Source: Dryococelus australis
Lineage: Eukaryota; Arthropoda; Insecta; Phasmatodea; Phasmatidae
Reading direction: 5' to 3'
DNA length: 64,000 nucleotides
Assembly (NCBI GenBank): GCA_029891345.1
Contig: CM057009.1
Span: 297,848,466 to 297,912,465, forward strand
Below, in pieces: positions 25,178 to 35,200 of this stretch (its first letter is position 1; each line of letters begins with the position of its first letter). A program made the position numbers and the translations under genes. The notes beneath the pieces are model-generated. The model searched no databases, was not told the origin of the DNA, and saw only the letters and a program-made list of their open reading frames with translations.

Positions 25178-25264
25178 ACTGGAGTGTAGAAAACAGTTGT
25201 GATGGAAAAATAAAAAAGCTGTGTGCGGTTATGTTGTTATGGGCTTGTTTTATTTATTTTAACA
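25178..25264 (+). repeat. Copia 3' LTR, truncated at its 5' side
   Basis: The 87 bases match the last 87 of the 5' LTR (21243-21329), ending TTTTAACA. The first 45 bases of the LTR and the polypurine tract are missing. Instead the end of the RNase H coding (REKILEDIIEVQYV) runs straight into the LTR, so a deletion joined pol to mid-LTR. Confidence 0.7.
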
Positions 25265-27060
25265 AAGATTTATATTAATTTACTTCAACAGACACATGGT
25301 TTCTGAATAAACTGATGTCCTGGAAGGGCTTATTCAACACATTTGTCGCCAAATAATGCGCAAACACAGAGCCCGAGCGCAGCATAACTCGTGACAGACG
25401 TTAAGTGTGTGGGGAAGTCAGAGGCAGCGGTTTTGAATGATTAACTATTGACGACTGCAAAGAAAAAAATTAAAGTGAAATAATATTAATTACTTCAAAA
25501 GGCAGACATTTGCCACACACACAGCATCGCCAACGTAAGTGTAGATATGCAGCCTCAAATGAGTAAGCTTTGGCTGTTCTCAGTACATGAGAGAGCTAGT
25601 TTCCTTCCCTTACACAGCTGATAGGGTGGGATCTAGTTTCCTAGCAACCAATACTGTATCCTTGTGTCCTCCCTGGGTGCCAATCGGTTTGGAAAGGGAG
25701 GGGTAGATTGTGCTCTTAGCTGATTGAGTGTGCATGACACATTCAAAATTCAGCTTGCATTCAGCGTCATATTATCTTCTTTTCCAAAGGGTTTGAAAGA
25801 TTAGGGGTGGTTTGCATTTGGTATTGGCTTAGAATTAATTATATATGGTAGCAATAATCACGTTACCACTTGACAAGAGAGAAATGTAAATTTGTGTTGA
25901 ACATACGTATTTGAAAATTTCAGCAATGAGTGCAACTTTTTCATTGAAGTGAATAGCCACAGCAAAGATTCAATGCCTTTGATGTGCAATGTAACTTTGA
26001 GATTATCAATATGTGGAGTAGATTGTGTTTACAAGCCATGTCCACTGAGCTTGCTGCATCTAAAAACAAAATTAATAAATACAGAATGCATTACCATACA
26101 TATTTTAATTAGAAAAAAATGATTAATAAAGCTAGCAGTTAACTGCCACTAGTATTGATATACAGTAAACTTTATGAACTGAATTTTGAATTTGTCTTCT
26201 ATGTAAGTATATAAATAAATACCTAAATGAAATGTAAAAAATTCAGAGCATTGCATCATACATGTTTTGTGTTATTTTAACTCCAAATGTTTAATTATCT
26301 TACTGACATATGTGATTATTTAAAACTGGGTTTGGTTGAAACTATTTGTAACACGCCACCAGCAAAATGTATATTTTTAGTTTGGAATGTGTTTTTTCAC
26401 TTTGAATTGTGTTGACTCACTGCCAATAAGATCACTGCCACTGAGATATTGTCAAACTCCAAAAGATTCAAATTTGCTACAGGAAGAAAAATAATTAGTT
26501 CATTTAGCCACTTTTTTTTTTTTTTTTTTACTGAACTATAGAAGAATTAGTTTTATTACTATACAGTTGCAGTATTTTGCATTCATAACCTGCCTTATAC
26601 GACTAGACTGTGAATGCACTACATGATTTTAAGCTTGTGTGTTCAAAGACAATAAAAATTTCACTGAAGTTAATTTTAGTAATTTTGTATCATTGTACAC
26701 ACATTTTACTGCCGAAAATAAAACAACATATCAACAGAATCATTAATAGCCATTATGAAACTATAAAGAAAAGAGCAGTGAAAAAAAAAAGAAACATTTA
26801 GAGAATAGCTGGGTTCCAATTCACTGCAACATACCTTCATTCTCTTGTCCTTAATCTCTTCAGTACCCACAATTCCAAACATTGACTTAATAATTTTGCA
26901 ATGAATTGAATACAATTTTGAGCACTCATCTCCATTTTGCAATTTGCAATAAATATACAAAAAAACTCAATTAATTGAACTGATTACCTTATGTTGCCTC
27001 GGTTTGTGTATAAACAAGTGTCCAGAAAATGGCAGGAAGAAGATTCAAAACTATTATAAA
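25265..27060. other. AT-rich spacer, nothing recognised
   Basis: No gene or known repeat is supported. Small ORFs at 26610-26801 (+) and 26706-26960 (-) have no motif. A T-run at about 26513-26530 and scattered poly-A are the only notable simple sequence. A minus-strand AAG|GTATGT donor-like site at 26837-26842 has no convincing exon upstream of it. Confidence 0.4.
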
Positions 27061-27279
27061 CAATTGAAAAAACAAACTTACAGTGAATGGTACTTGAAGG
27101 GGACATCGCTCGTACTCTTGGTGGAAGGGGATATTTGAAGTTACATTTGTGCCTTTAGTTTGAATTGATACCGCCCTTACTTTACACCACAACCTCAATG
27201 CATTTTTGAAGGGCACGTAGCCAAAGGGCCCTTACCAGCTGAAATGGAACACAGCTATTTTTTTGAACATATTTTAAGT

Positions 27280-27367
27280 TGTTATGTTCCTTGCCCAGAT
27301 ACCATCTTTCCACCGACTTGTGCTGCCAAATGCAGCATTACAAATTCTCTATATTATATACACTACA
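27280..27367 (-). repeat. Gypsy-2 3' LTR (88 bp)
   Basis: On the plus strand it runs TGTTATGTTCCTTGCCC ... TATACACTACA. It aligns without gaps with 30624-30711, differing at about a dozen positions. On the minus strand it is preceded by the purine-rich AGGAGGGATAAC. Flanked on the left by TAAGT, half of the target duplication. Confidence 0.88.
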
Positions 27368-27449
27368 GTTATCCCTCCTAAATTTAGTCTTTATTGTAGT
27401 TATGCTGACCCAAACCCACACAGAGAAAATAAAAAACAACACTTCCTGT

Positions 27450-28500
27450 CTAGTACTCCCACCACCTTGGGGGATGCCTCAACCTTCCACTGCGCCTTTG
27501 AGTTACCAGTCCAGGAGGAGTGGCTTCCCAACCAAATCCATGGAAGCCTTCTTTCCCCTCACTGTAGTCTCCTGTGCCCACTGCTTCCCATGGCTTCCCC
27601 GCTGCCTGGCCCTCCAGTTGTTCAGTCACTAGTTGCTCTAGTGCCAATGGTGCTGCCCATGTCACTAGCTATTTTAGTGCTGATGCTGCACCCATTGCTG
27701 GCCGTTCTGGTGCTGATAATGCTCTGACTCCTAATGCTGCTCTGTTGGATTGTAGGTGGAAAGGTGGTGTTAGCTGCAGTGTAATATCATATGCCTTGCA
27801 AAACTGCCCAAATTCCTCCGAACGAAACTGAGGCCCATTATCGGACCCAAGCATTTCTGGTAAGCCATATGCTGCAACGACAGTTCATAACTTCTCCATT
27901 GTTTTCTCTGATGTGGTGCTCTGCATTGGCCATAACTCCACCCATTTAGAATAGGCATCCACCAAAATCAATCGCCTTTAACTTCCTTTCCCACAAAATC
28001 GACATGTACTCGCTCCCCCACCCGAGAAGTCGCTGGCCAAGATACCTTTGACCTTTAAGGTGTGTTATGTCTAGACAGCTGACAAGCCTTGCACCTCTTC
28101 ACTGTGTTCTCAATCTCATTGACCATTCCTGGCCACCACACATAACTTCTCTCCAGCATTTTCATCTGCACCGCCCCGGGATGACCTTCATGTGACATCT
28201 GCAACACATCCTTTCTAAGCCTCCCACTGTAACTGGCAATAACCCTGCTCAGTTCTGGACAGAGTTTTCGATGCAAAGCAAATGGGCAGTTCTGTGCCAT
28301 CTGGCATCCCGTGCGACAACACAGCTTCCACCCTATATTGAGAAGCATCATTTGCTACAGTTAATGGTTTGAGCTGGTCAAATGGTACTAGCACTGGTGC
28401 CTGGAGAATCCATTCTTTACTCTCTTCAAACAACTGCTGACACTGTACATCCAATATCCACGGAGCTCCTTGCACTAACAAGTTGTACAGTTAGTTTCAA
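27450..28500 (-). pseudogene. Gypsy-2 RNase H and integrase, broken
   Basis: RNase H begins near 28440 with EWILQAPVLVPFD and PLTVANDASQYRVEAVLSH, where the first catalytic Asp is visible. The integrase zinc region is at about 28205-28062: HEGHPGAVQMKMLERSYVWW and CKACQLSRHNTP. The core is split; LGSDNGPQFRSEEFGQF at about 27850-27800 holds the second Asp. The C-terminal tail at 27500-27455 reads RRSGRLRHPPRWWEY, like the basic end of Mag-type integrases. Coding between the core and the tail is shorter than normal, so an internal deletion is likely. Confidence 0.8.
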
Positions 28501-29547
28501 GTTGGTCGACATACCTGGGCCATATTGGGCATAGAAATTTATCAACCCTAAATAAGCCTTTAACTGCGTGATTGTGGTTGGTGTTGGAACCTCCTTTATA
28601 GCATCTTGTACATTATTAGCTGATATAATGCCATCATCCAGAAATTTGACCTCCCTTTCAAAGAAATGACACTTCTCTTTTCTGGCCCTTACCCCTTGTT
28701 CTTGCAACCTCTGCAGCAGTGCTTCCAATCTTCTTGCACACTCCTTTACTGAACACCCTGTTATGAGGATATTGTCTAAATATGCCATTACCCCTGGTAT
28801 GCCCTGCAAAATCTGCTCTATCACCGCTTGAAAAATGTTTTGAGCACTTCACAATCCAAAAGGCAATCTCAATGTTGATGCAAATCCTTGTATTTACTGT
28901 CACCATCTCTTGTGACTCTTTCCCCACCACCAACTGCTGGAAAGTGTTTGACAGGTCCAGCACACTAAACACATTACCATTTGCCAAGGATGCAAAAATA
29001 TCATCAATACATGGAATTGACTGGCATGCTAGCTCAATCCTCGGATTTACAGTAACCTTAAAATCGGTACATAACCTTATCTCACACTTGCATTTGGTAC
29101 CATTACCAGGGTGCTAGCCCAATTACTGTACTTTACCTTTTCCAAAATTTGTTGTTGCTCCAAGTACTGTAGCTCCTGCTCCACTCTTTGTTTCAGTGTA
29201 TACAGTACCGTTCTTGCCTTGAGAAAGACTGGTGAAACCCCATCGTTGAGTGTAAAGTTGGCCTCAAAATGTTTGATTTTCCAGAAGGTCCCATTAAATA
29301 TTTCCACATACTTATGAAGTATCCTCTTGAGCACTTTCTCCATTACCACATCCCCCACAAAATTTACTCCCTTCTGTCCCTGATCCACCGAAACTGTACT
29401 GATACTTGCCCAGTCCAACTGGATATGCCCAAGCAGATCCTGTCCACGAAAAAGGGGTAGTCGCTGGTCACCTGAGTCCACCATAAGTAGTCGCAGTTGC
29501 TTTTCCTGTTCCTTGTACAACACTTCCATCATAATCCCCCCTCTCAC
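28426..29547 (-). pseudogene. Gypsy-2 reverse transcriptase, broken
   Basis: The upstream frame (29547-29077) starts in the protease-RT linker, with GQDLLGHIQLDW as in Mag/K02A2.6-type elements. It continues with the RT entry, KQRVEQELQYLEQQQILEKV and YSNWASTLVMVPN. The palm is in later frames: FSVLDLSNTFQQLVVG keeps the first Asp (about 28970), and MAYLDNILITG at about 28785 has Asn for the second Asp of YLDD. LKAYLGLINFYAQY marks the RT/RNase H connection. Several shifts and the Asp-to-Asn change make it inactive. Confidence 0.85.
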
Positions 29548-29827
29548 AAGAAAGAATTCCCCAAAATATGTTCGCAGCTTGATGTCCGATTTCTATAACT
29601 GCCTGTCTGGCCAATTCACTTGATAGGTTTCATTTGACACCTAAGTAACAGCAGATTTCACATCTACCTGCATCAGAGCTGTCTATTGTCTACCATAACC
29701 AACACCTGGTAACCAACATTAGCCACAATTTGCAGTTGCTGCACGACAAACCAATCCAAAATTTCGTTTCAGCTGTTGTTATCACTCCCCATGTATCCCC
29801 AACCCAGCTCAGCTGTTTTGTATTCCT

Positions 29828-30586
29828 TTACTCCATACATAGCTGCCAACTTCTGTATACGACATTTCCTGGCCAATTTCCCAACTTTAGCACAGTTATG
29901 ACACTTCTGTGAGTAGATACATGATGTCGCTGCCAGGTGTTCCTTATTTCCACAATGAAAACATTCCCTCTGACCCCCACTATTCTGTGAATATCCTGCT
30001 CCGTGTGGCTGTTTATTTTATACCTGCACTTTACATACCTCTTCCGATACCGACTGAGGAACCTGAAACAGCTTCTGTTGTTTTTCTGCCTGTTCCAACT
30101 TGTCGCAAAAGCATATGACTGCTCCAAATTATATCCAACTTCAATTATTATTATTTTTTTTTATGTTTTCGCTGCAAAATCCAATGACAAAATGATCATT
30201 CAATGCCTCCAGCAAAAAGTGTCAAAACTGCATGTTTGCGCCAAATGTTTAATGGCTACCAAAAATTCAGTTATGGATTCATTTTCTTTTTGCACATAAC
30301 AATGAAATGTCCACCGCTCAGCAATCACCAGTACCTTTGGACTATAATGGGTATTAAGTATTGCTTCCAGCTCTTCAAACAATTTCTTACCTGGTTCCTC
30401 AGGCGATACCAAATCGCACAAGATGCCAAAAGTATGTTTCTCTATTACCGATAACACAGAGACATACTTTTTCTCCTGTACAAAGTTAGCGTAAAAATAA
30501 TGCTGCAACTGCCTCAAGTAAGATACAATATTGTCTGAATGTTTGTTGAACAAGTCCATTCTTCCAAAGGATGCCATTATATTCAC
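29828..30586 (-). pseudogene. Gypsy-2 gag, broken
   Basis: The gag starts close behind the primer-binding site, in a frame open from 30586: FGRMDLFNKHSDNIVSYLRQ and YYVQKEN-like helices, typical of the short Mag capsid (SFLCDLVSPEEPG phrase near 30405). It stops at 30200. The second half, in another frame (30127-29828), contains the nucleocapsid with worn cysteine/histidine motifs. No protease active site could be read with confidence. Confidence 0.7.
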
Positions 30587-30611
30587 TATCCATGCACTAC
30601 TTAATTAAAAA

Positions 30612-30623
30612 CCTCATCGCCAA
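30612..30623 (-). other. Gypsy-2 primer-binding site
   Basis: The minus strand reads TTGGCGATGAGG directly after the 5' LTR. TGGCGA-type primer-binding sites are common in insect Gypsy elements. Its exact placement beside an LTR whose ends are fixed by a target duplication supports it. Confidence 0.7.
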
Positions 30624-30711
30624 CGTTATGTTCCTTGCCCGGATGCCATCTTTCCATTGACTCGCGCTGCCAACCGCAGCATTACAAATTATCTATACTA
30701 TATATGCTACA
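30624..30711 (-). repeat. Gypsy-2 5' LTR (88 bp)
   Basis: Same length as the 3' copy, with an opposite-end change so that the plus-strand start is CG instead of TG. It is followed on the right by TAAGT, the matching target duplication of 27275-27279. Divergence of roughly 14 percent from the 3' LTR suggests an old insertion. Confidence 0.88.
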
Positions 30712-31168
30712 TAAGTGATTTTCTATTGAAAATGGAAGCTGTTAGTATGAATGAAGTGCTCAGAACCCAGAGCATTAATTTTTAGTGCAACAGCTAAATG
30801 TACAGCTTATAATAATATTATAATACAAGGTTTATAGTTTGTTTCTTTTTTTGTGTATGCAGTCATTATTCTCTGTTTATTTTTGGTTTTCATGGAATAA
30901 ATCACAGCAGACTATTGTACTATTCACAAGCAACCCAGCACCGTCTGTAACCTAAAATATCTTTCTACACAATAAACACAACAAATCATGCAATTTTCAC
31001 TTGACTTGCAAAACAGATGCTCAATCAAGTATCATAAATGTATCCATAGCAGATGCCAGAAGGAAGTGCAAAAACTACACAATGATATAATGGAAAAAAG
31101 TTAATGTTTACTAAAAAAAAAGCCATTAGCAGGTGAAGCATACACAGAAAAGGATTGAAATAACTCAC

Positions 31169-31441
31169 CTGATCTCTATATGAAGCTGTTGATCATGGTC
31201 ATGAAAAGTGTGCTCATTAAGGGATGGGGGAGAGGAGGTGGCTATGGCAGTGTCGGATGTGGACAGAGATGTGGATTCAGAATGGGATGAGTCATCAAAA
31301 CTATCTTCCGGATCATTCTCTTCGCCGACTCTTGCGGGGCCCACCTGAGGGGGAGTGTTGTTTGTCGTGGTCGTGGACAAGGTGGAAACAGTGCAGAATT
31401 TGCCCAACTTGTGCTCCACTTCAAGTTTGGGAAACAGCTCC
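31169..31441 (-). CDS. SZT2: SZT2 (KICSTOR subunit) internal exon, C-terminal region
   Basis: This 273-base exon continues the SZT2 frame from the exon at 55460-56010. It starts after a CTGCAG acceptor with the third base of an Arg codon, then ELFPKLEVEHKLGKF. Human SZT2 has TSQRELFPRL at the same place (from memory). The joined junction reads TSRR-ELFP. The rest is a Thr/Ser/Asp-rich variable linker ending HDQQLHIEI. The donor is CAG|GTGAGT at 31168-31163, leaving phase 2. SZT2 links the KICSTOR complex to GATOR1 on lysosomes and restrains mTORC1 when amino acids are scarce. The next exon was not found in the window. Exon-boundary confidence is high; the gene name rests mainly on the two upstream exons. 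Confidence 0.85.
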
Positions 31442-33317
31442 CTGCAGAGTAAGCAAGGCGAGACGCGCAAAGGAAAGTCAGGTCCCACAACCACACAAGC
31501 AGATCAGCTAGAGCTACTCGTGATAGCCAAACATTCTCAACTCACAGCTATTATAGAAAATTTACACACACTATGGCACACATTTTCAAAACTATTCAAC
31601 ATTACAGAGAAAAATGCTCACTTCAGAGTGTTGGAAATAAGTTTGAATTATCTTTGAGTGGTGTTAATGAAAATAAGTACAAAATCTAAGGTTTAGTAGG
31701 TGGGGGAAAAAACAACACTGCATAATCAACAAAAGACACAAACATGCTTTGTAAAGGAACAAAATTTACAAAGAACTAATTTCAAAGCTGTTTTACAGTA
31801 ATTTGTAAAGTACGAAATTTTGACAAAATTTAATAAGCATAAAACTGTTCTACATAAACTTACAAAATCATTGCATGCCAACAAATAATCAAAGAAGAGG
31901 CATAACTAAGCAAGTGCAGAAGAAAGCATGAGTGATGTACTCTTTATGATGGCAAAATAAATACAACCTACCTGTTTAGATATTTCCTGTATTCTTTAAA
32001 TACTGACCTGCTACTGTAAACTCTACTTAACAAAATATACATAATACCCATCATCAACAGAGGCATTAAAAAAAAATTACTAGTGCCTTTAAAGTACTAA
32101 AGTATTGCTTTATATACTTCTGAGTTACATACCAACACCCTGCACTACACATTATGTTTGTTGGACAAAGCAAAACCGAGACACAACGATAAAAGATTTT
32201 CACAATATAATATTTTAGTTTTCAAATTAGGGTAGTTTTTCCAGTGTTTCTTATAATAGACAACATAATTTGTTGGTAAGAAATGGCCTAATCATAGGAT
32301 TCATTTGCGCCTGGGGTGTGTTCACTAAAACACCCTTCCAGATTGGCGGCACAAGCAAGTGGAGGTATACAGAGAGTAACTATGTACCCGAAACCACAAC
32401 TGTAATGTAGCTCAGCAATAATACACAACACTTTTTATGTTAATGCTAAGTTTTGATGCAGATAAGAAGGACCAGACCATTAAAACTTTAACACTGTCTT
32501 GTTGGTGTAATCTCTTATGGCCATGTCAGCAGCTCCCACATGGCATACATTCTTTTTGATATTTGTGAAGCCGAGCTTTTTGTTTGCTACATCACCAGAT
32601 TAAGTTCAGTGTGACAGATAAGTTCAATATTGAGGTTAGCCTGCAAAGAACATACCTTAGCATATGAAGAAGTTTTGCACTGCTTTTTAAACAACTAATA
32701 TGTTGAACAGATTATTACAATTTTATAGATTTATTTAGCTGTGATTTGAAATGTGACAGGCAATACTTCTATTTTTTTGTCTATCATTTGTACCTAATCA
32801 TGACACTTGATAGTTCTTGACAAACATGTGTGATGTATGGTTGGTTTGATAACTATTAAGCTGGTTCCCCAATAGTGTGATGCATTGGACTGCGATGAGC
32901 TATACTTGCTGTTTCACAATTAAGCGATGATCTGTCAGCGATGGACGCCATCTGAGATGGTGCTGCTATCTAGTTTAAGGATGGAAATTGCATTTACAGA
33001 TCTCACGAATGCAACAAAAGACAAACGTAAAAAGTTGAAACTGTATGTTTAAGTGGCAGAATATAAAACCAGAATAGTATGAATGTGATGTGTGACGAAG
33101 ACTAGCGGGAACGAGACATAAGGTAAAGGATAATTATTTTGATGTTAATAAATTAATTCTATGACATTGTCCATATCTATAAGAAGCCTTGTATTCTATT
33201 TTACAAATACCCATGCAGCAATAATAAAAAATACAAATACGAAAACTTCGGCGAAAACACGATAGTCATTTTCAAATTGTAAAAAAATAGACTTTTTATT
33301 CTCCTTGTAAACAAACA

Positions 33318-33340
33318 CTTCTTCTTCTTCTTCTTCTTCT
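33318..33340 (+). repeat. (CTT)n microsatellite
   Basis: About seven CTT units, followed by CTCCCGCAG. On the minus strand it translates as a lysine run. On the plus strand it makes a strong polypyrimidine tract ahead of an AG, see the exon-like block just downstream. Confidence 0.9.
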
Positions 33341-33349
33341 CTCCCGCAG

Positions 33350-33493
33350 GCTGACACTGACAATCACGAGACAAGAATTTTGCGCAATGCACTCGACACA
33401 GATGCTCTGCGATGGAATCTGCTTAATCTTGATTGGCTACCATTCTGCATCTCAATGTTGTGGAACCAGCTTAACTCAGAAGAAAAACTGTAA
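33350..33493 (+). CDS. Possible unrecognised terminal exon, plus strand
   Basis: A pyrimidine tract and CCCGCAG acceptor-like site (33343-33349) precede a 48-codon open frame ending in TAA at 33491-33493. The peptide contains ALDTDALRWNLLNLDWLPF and ISMLWNQLNSEEKL, which look protein-like and less AT-biased than the surroundings. I do not recognise a family. It lies inside the SZT2 intron on the opposite strand, with no upstream exon identified. Chance or an old transposon remnant are both possible. Confidence 0.2.
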   Translation, partial: ADTDNHETRILRNALDTDALRWNLLNLDWLPFCISMLWNQLNSEEKL

Positions 33494-34151
33494 AAACTAT
33501 TTTTTTAAATTTCTGTGTAAACCTACTTATTTATACAATAGAAATCTGAGTAGGAAGTCACTCTTGATATGTTCACAGGTTATAAAACTAATAACTGACA
33601 CACTATTATATGATAGTTTCCCTTTGATTTATTATATGATGACTGTGCTTTGATGCTGAGCTTATAAATATTGTTGTATGCTCTAAGTAGATTTTTGAGC
33701 AACTATAATTTATTTTGACCCCGACTTATTCTGAAGTAAGCTCTTTATAAGTTTGAACTATCATAGCCTCATGCATCCACCATCCATTTTATGGTTATTT
33801 TTCCATTATGTATTCATCCCTCATTCTCCGTATAACTCCATTTCAAAATTTATGAGTGATATTATTTGGTAGCATCTGTCATGTTGGGCTTCCCAAGTTT
33901 TAACTAACAAACTCTCCTCCTTTTTTTTTATTTACTGTGATAGTAAATACTGGGTTGTGTTAATTAGTGATGTAGGAGTTATGATCTGATGAAAGAACCT
34001 TGACAATACAGGAATTCAAGCCATTGATTAAAATAATTTTGTTATAAAACAAACATAGAAACTTGTTGCTGCAATTGCAGTAAAATGATGAAATGAAGAC
34101 ACACTGGCTAAAACATTCATTGTTATAGCATGCATCACATACCTACATGAT

Positions 34152-35200
34152 GTGATAGGTGTCAACATGTGTTGTAATATTATTGAACAAGATTATTTCA
34201 TGAAGGAAGATATGGGGAAAATTGTTTTGAAGGGAGGAATAAGTGAGGAAAAAGAAACACTAATAAAAATTATGGGAGATAAACATGAAGCATTTGCTAA
34301 CTATCCAGGGTTAAACAATAAATATGAATGCCACCTAGAAATCAGAGAACACAAACCTTTCATACAGAAACCCTTTTCAATTAATTATGCTTTAAGACCA
34401 GCAGTAGAGCAAGAGGTGCAGAATATGATATAAACAGACATTATCAAGAGGCTTAGTTGAGAGTATTTAAATCCACAAGTAGTTGTCAAAAAGAACACAG
34501 GGGGTCAGGTTATATTTGGATGCAAGAAAATCAAATCAAATCATCGTACCAGAACCAATGGATGAATTATTACAGAAATTTGACGGGGACAGATGATTTT
34601 AAAAAACTTATTTGGTGGCTACGTATTGGCAGCTACCTTTGGCACAGCAGTCAAGACATTAAACTGCTTACTGTTTCAAAAGACTAACTTTTGGTTTAAA
34701 TGTTTCTGTTAGTCATTTTATTAGGGGACTTGAAGAAGTTCTAGGGCCTGAAGTTTTGGAGTTAGTTTTTTTTTTGTTAATTATTTAAATATATAATATA
34801 ATAATAATTGATGTTAATGATATTCTGACAGCTACAATAACTTTTGAGGAAGACCGCCAAATCATACAGTTAGTAGATACTTAGAAAATTGAAACAAGGC
34901 CAAATGACTGCTAACCTTAAAAAGTCTGAATTTCTGAAAAAAGAGATGTTTCCTATGTAATTTAGTTAGTGCTCAAGGAATTCGTGTGGATTCAAATAAA
35001 GTGAAAGCTACTCAAGAATACCCATATGAAAACAATCGTAAGCAGTTGGAAAGGTTAGTAGGATTCTTCAACTATTTCAGGAAATATATTCCAAATTTCA
35101 GTCATATTTGTACCCTTTTGAGAACATTATTACAAAAGGGACAGGCATGGAAATGGGAGTTGAGCAGAAAGAAGCTGTTGACAGACTGAAAGGAGAATTG
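34152..35200 (+). pseudogene. Gypsy-3 reverse transcriptase, broken
   Basis: The frame 34152-34433 holds the RT entry: KIMGDKHEAFANYPGLNNKYECHLE-type sequence (about 34275-34335) and RPAVEQEVQNMI. Fingers and palm are shredded between 34434 and 34900. A VNDI trace near 34815-34830 stands where YVDD is expected. From 34986 the thumb/connection is clear: VKATQEYP, LERLVGFFNYFRKYIPNFSHI. Stops and shifts occur every few hundred bases. Dead copy. Confidence 0.75.

Larger units (their letters stand above)
21198..25264 (+). mobile_element. Ty1/Copia retrotransposon, decayed, 3' LTR truncated
   Basis: A single plus-strand polyprotein order, gag, protease, integrase, RT then RNase H, defines Copia. 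The 5' LTR is 21198-21329 (TGTTAGAG...CAACA). It is followed by GGTTAAGGGCCCAG, one base off the GGTTATGGGCCCAG primer-binding region I recall from Drosophila copia. Only the last 87 bases of the LTR repeat at the 3' end (25178-25264). The reading frame is largely conserved but has several in-frame stops, a 20-G run at 21910-21929, and frameshifts near 21500, 23860 and 24550. The element cannot be autonomous. Confidence 0.9.
27280..30711 (-). mobile_element. Compact Mag-like Ty3/Gypsy retrotransposon (Gypsy-2)
   Basis: The structure is complete on the minus strand: a 5' LTR at 30711-30624, PBS TTGGCGATGAGG at 30623-30612, gag, RT, RNase H and integrase, PPT AGGAGGGATAAC, and a 3' LTR at 27367-27280. 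The target duplication TAAGT occurs at 27275-27279 and 30712-30716, which fixes both ends. LTRs are only 88 bp, as in the Mag lineage, where the Bombyx mag element is known for very short LTRs. Total length is 3432 bp, so parts of pol are deleted. All ORFs carry stops or shifts. It lies in the probable intron or 3' flank of SZT2, in the gene's own orientation. Confidence 0.9.

Noticed and set aside
26837-26960. Possible next SZT2 exon on the minus strand (NGDECSKLYSIHCKIIKS frame, donor AAG|GTATGT)
   Set aside because: The phase needed after the exon at 31169 runs into a TGA just before the donor. The open frame has no similarity to the SZT2 C-terminus as I recall it, and the acceptor side lacks a good pyrimidine tract.
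27280-30711. Solo LTRs or a MITE with direct ends
   Set aside because: The 88-bp repeats flank gag-pol in order, with a PBS, a PPT and a matching TAAGT duplication, so it is one LTR retrotransposon.
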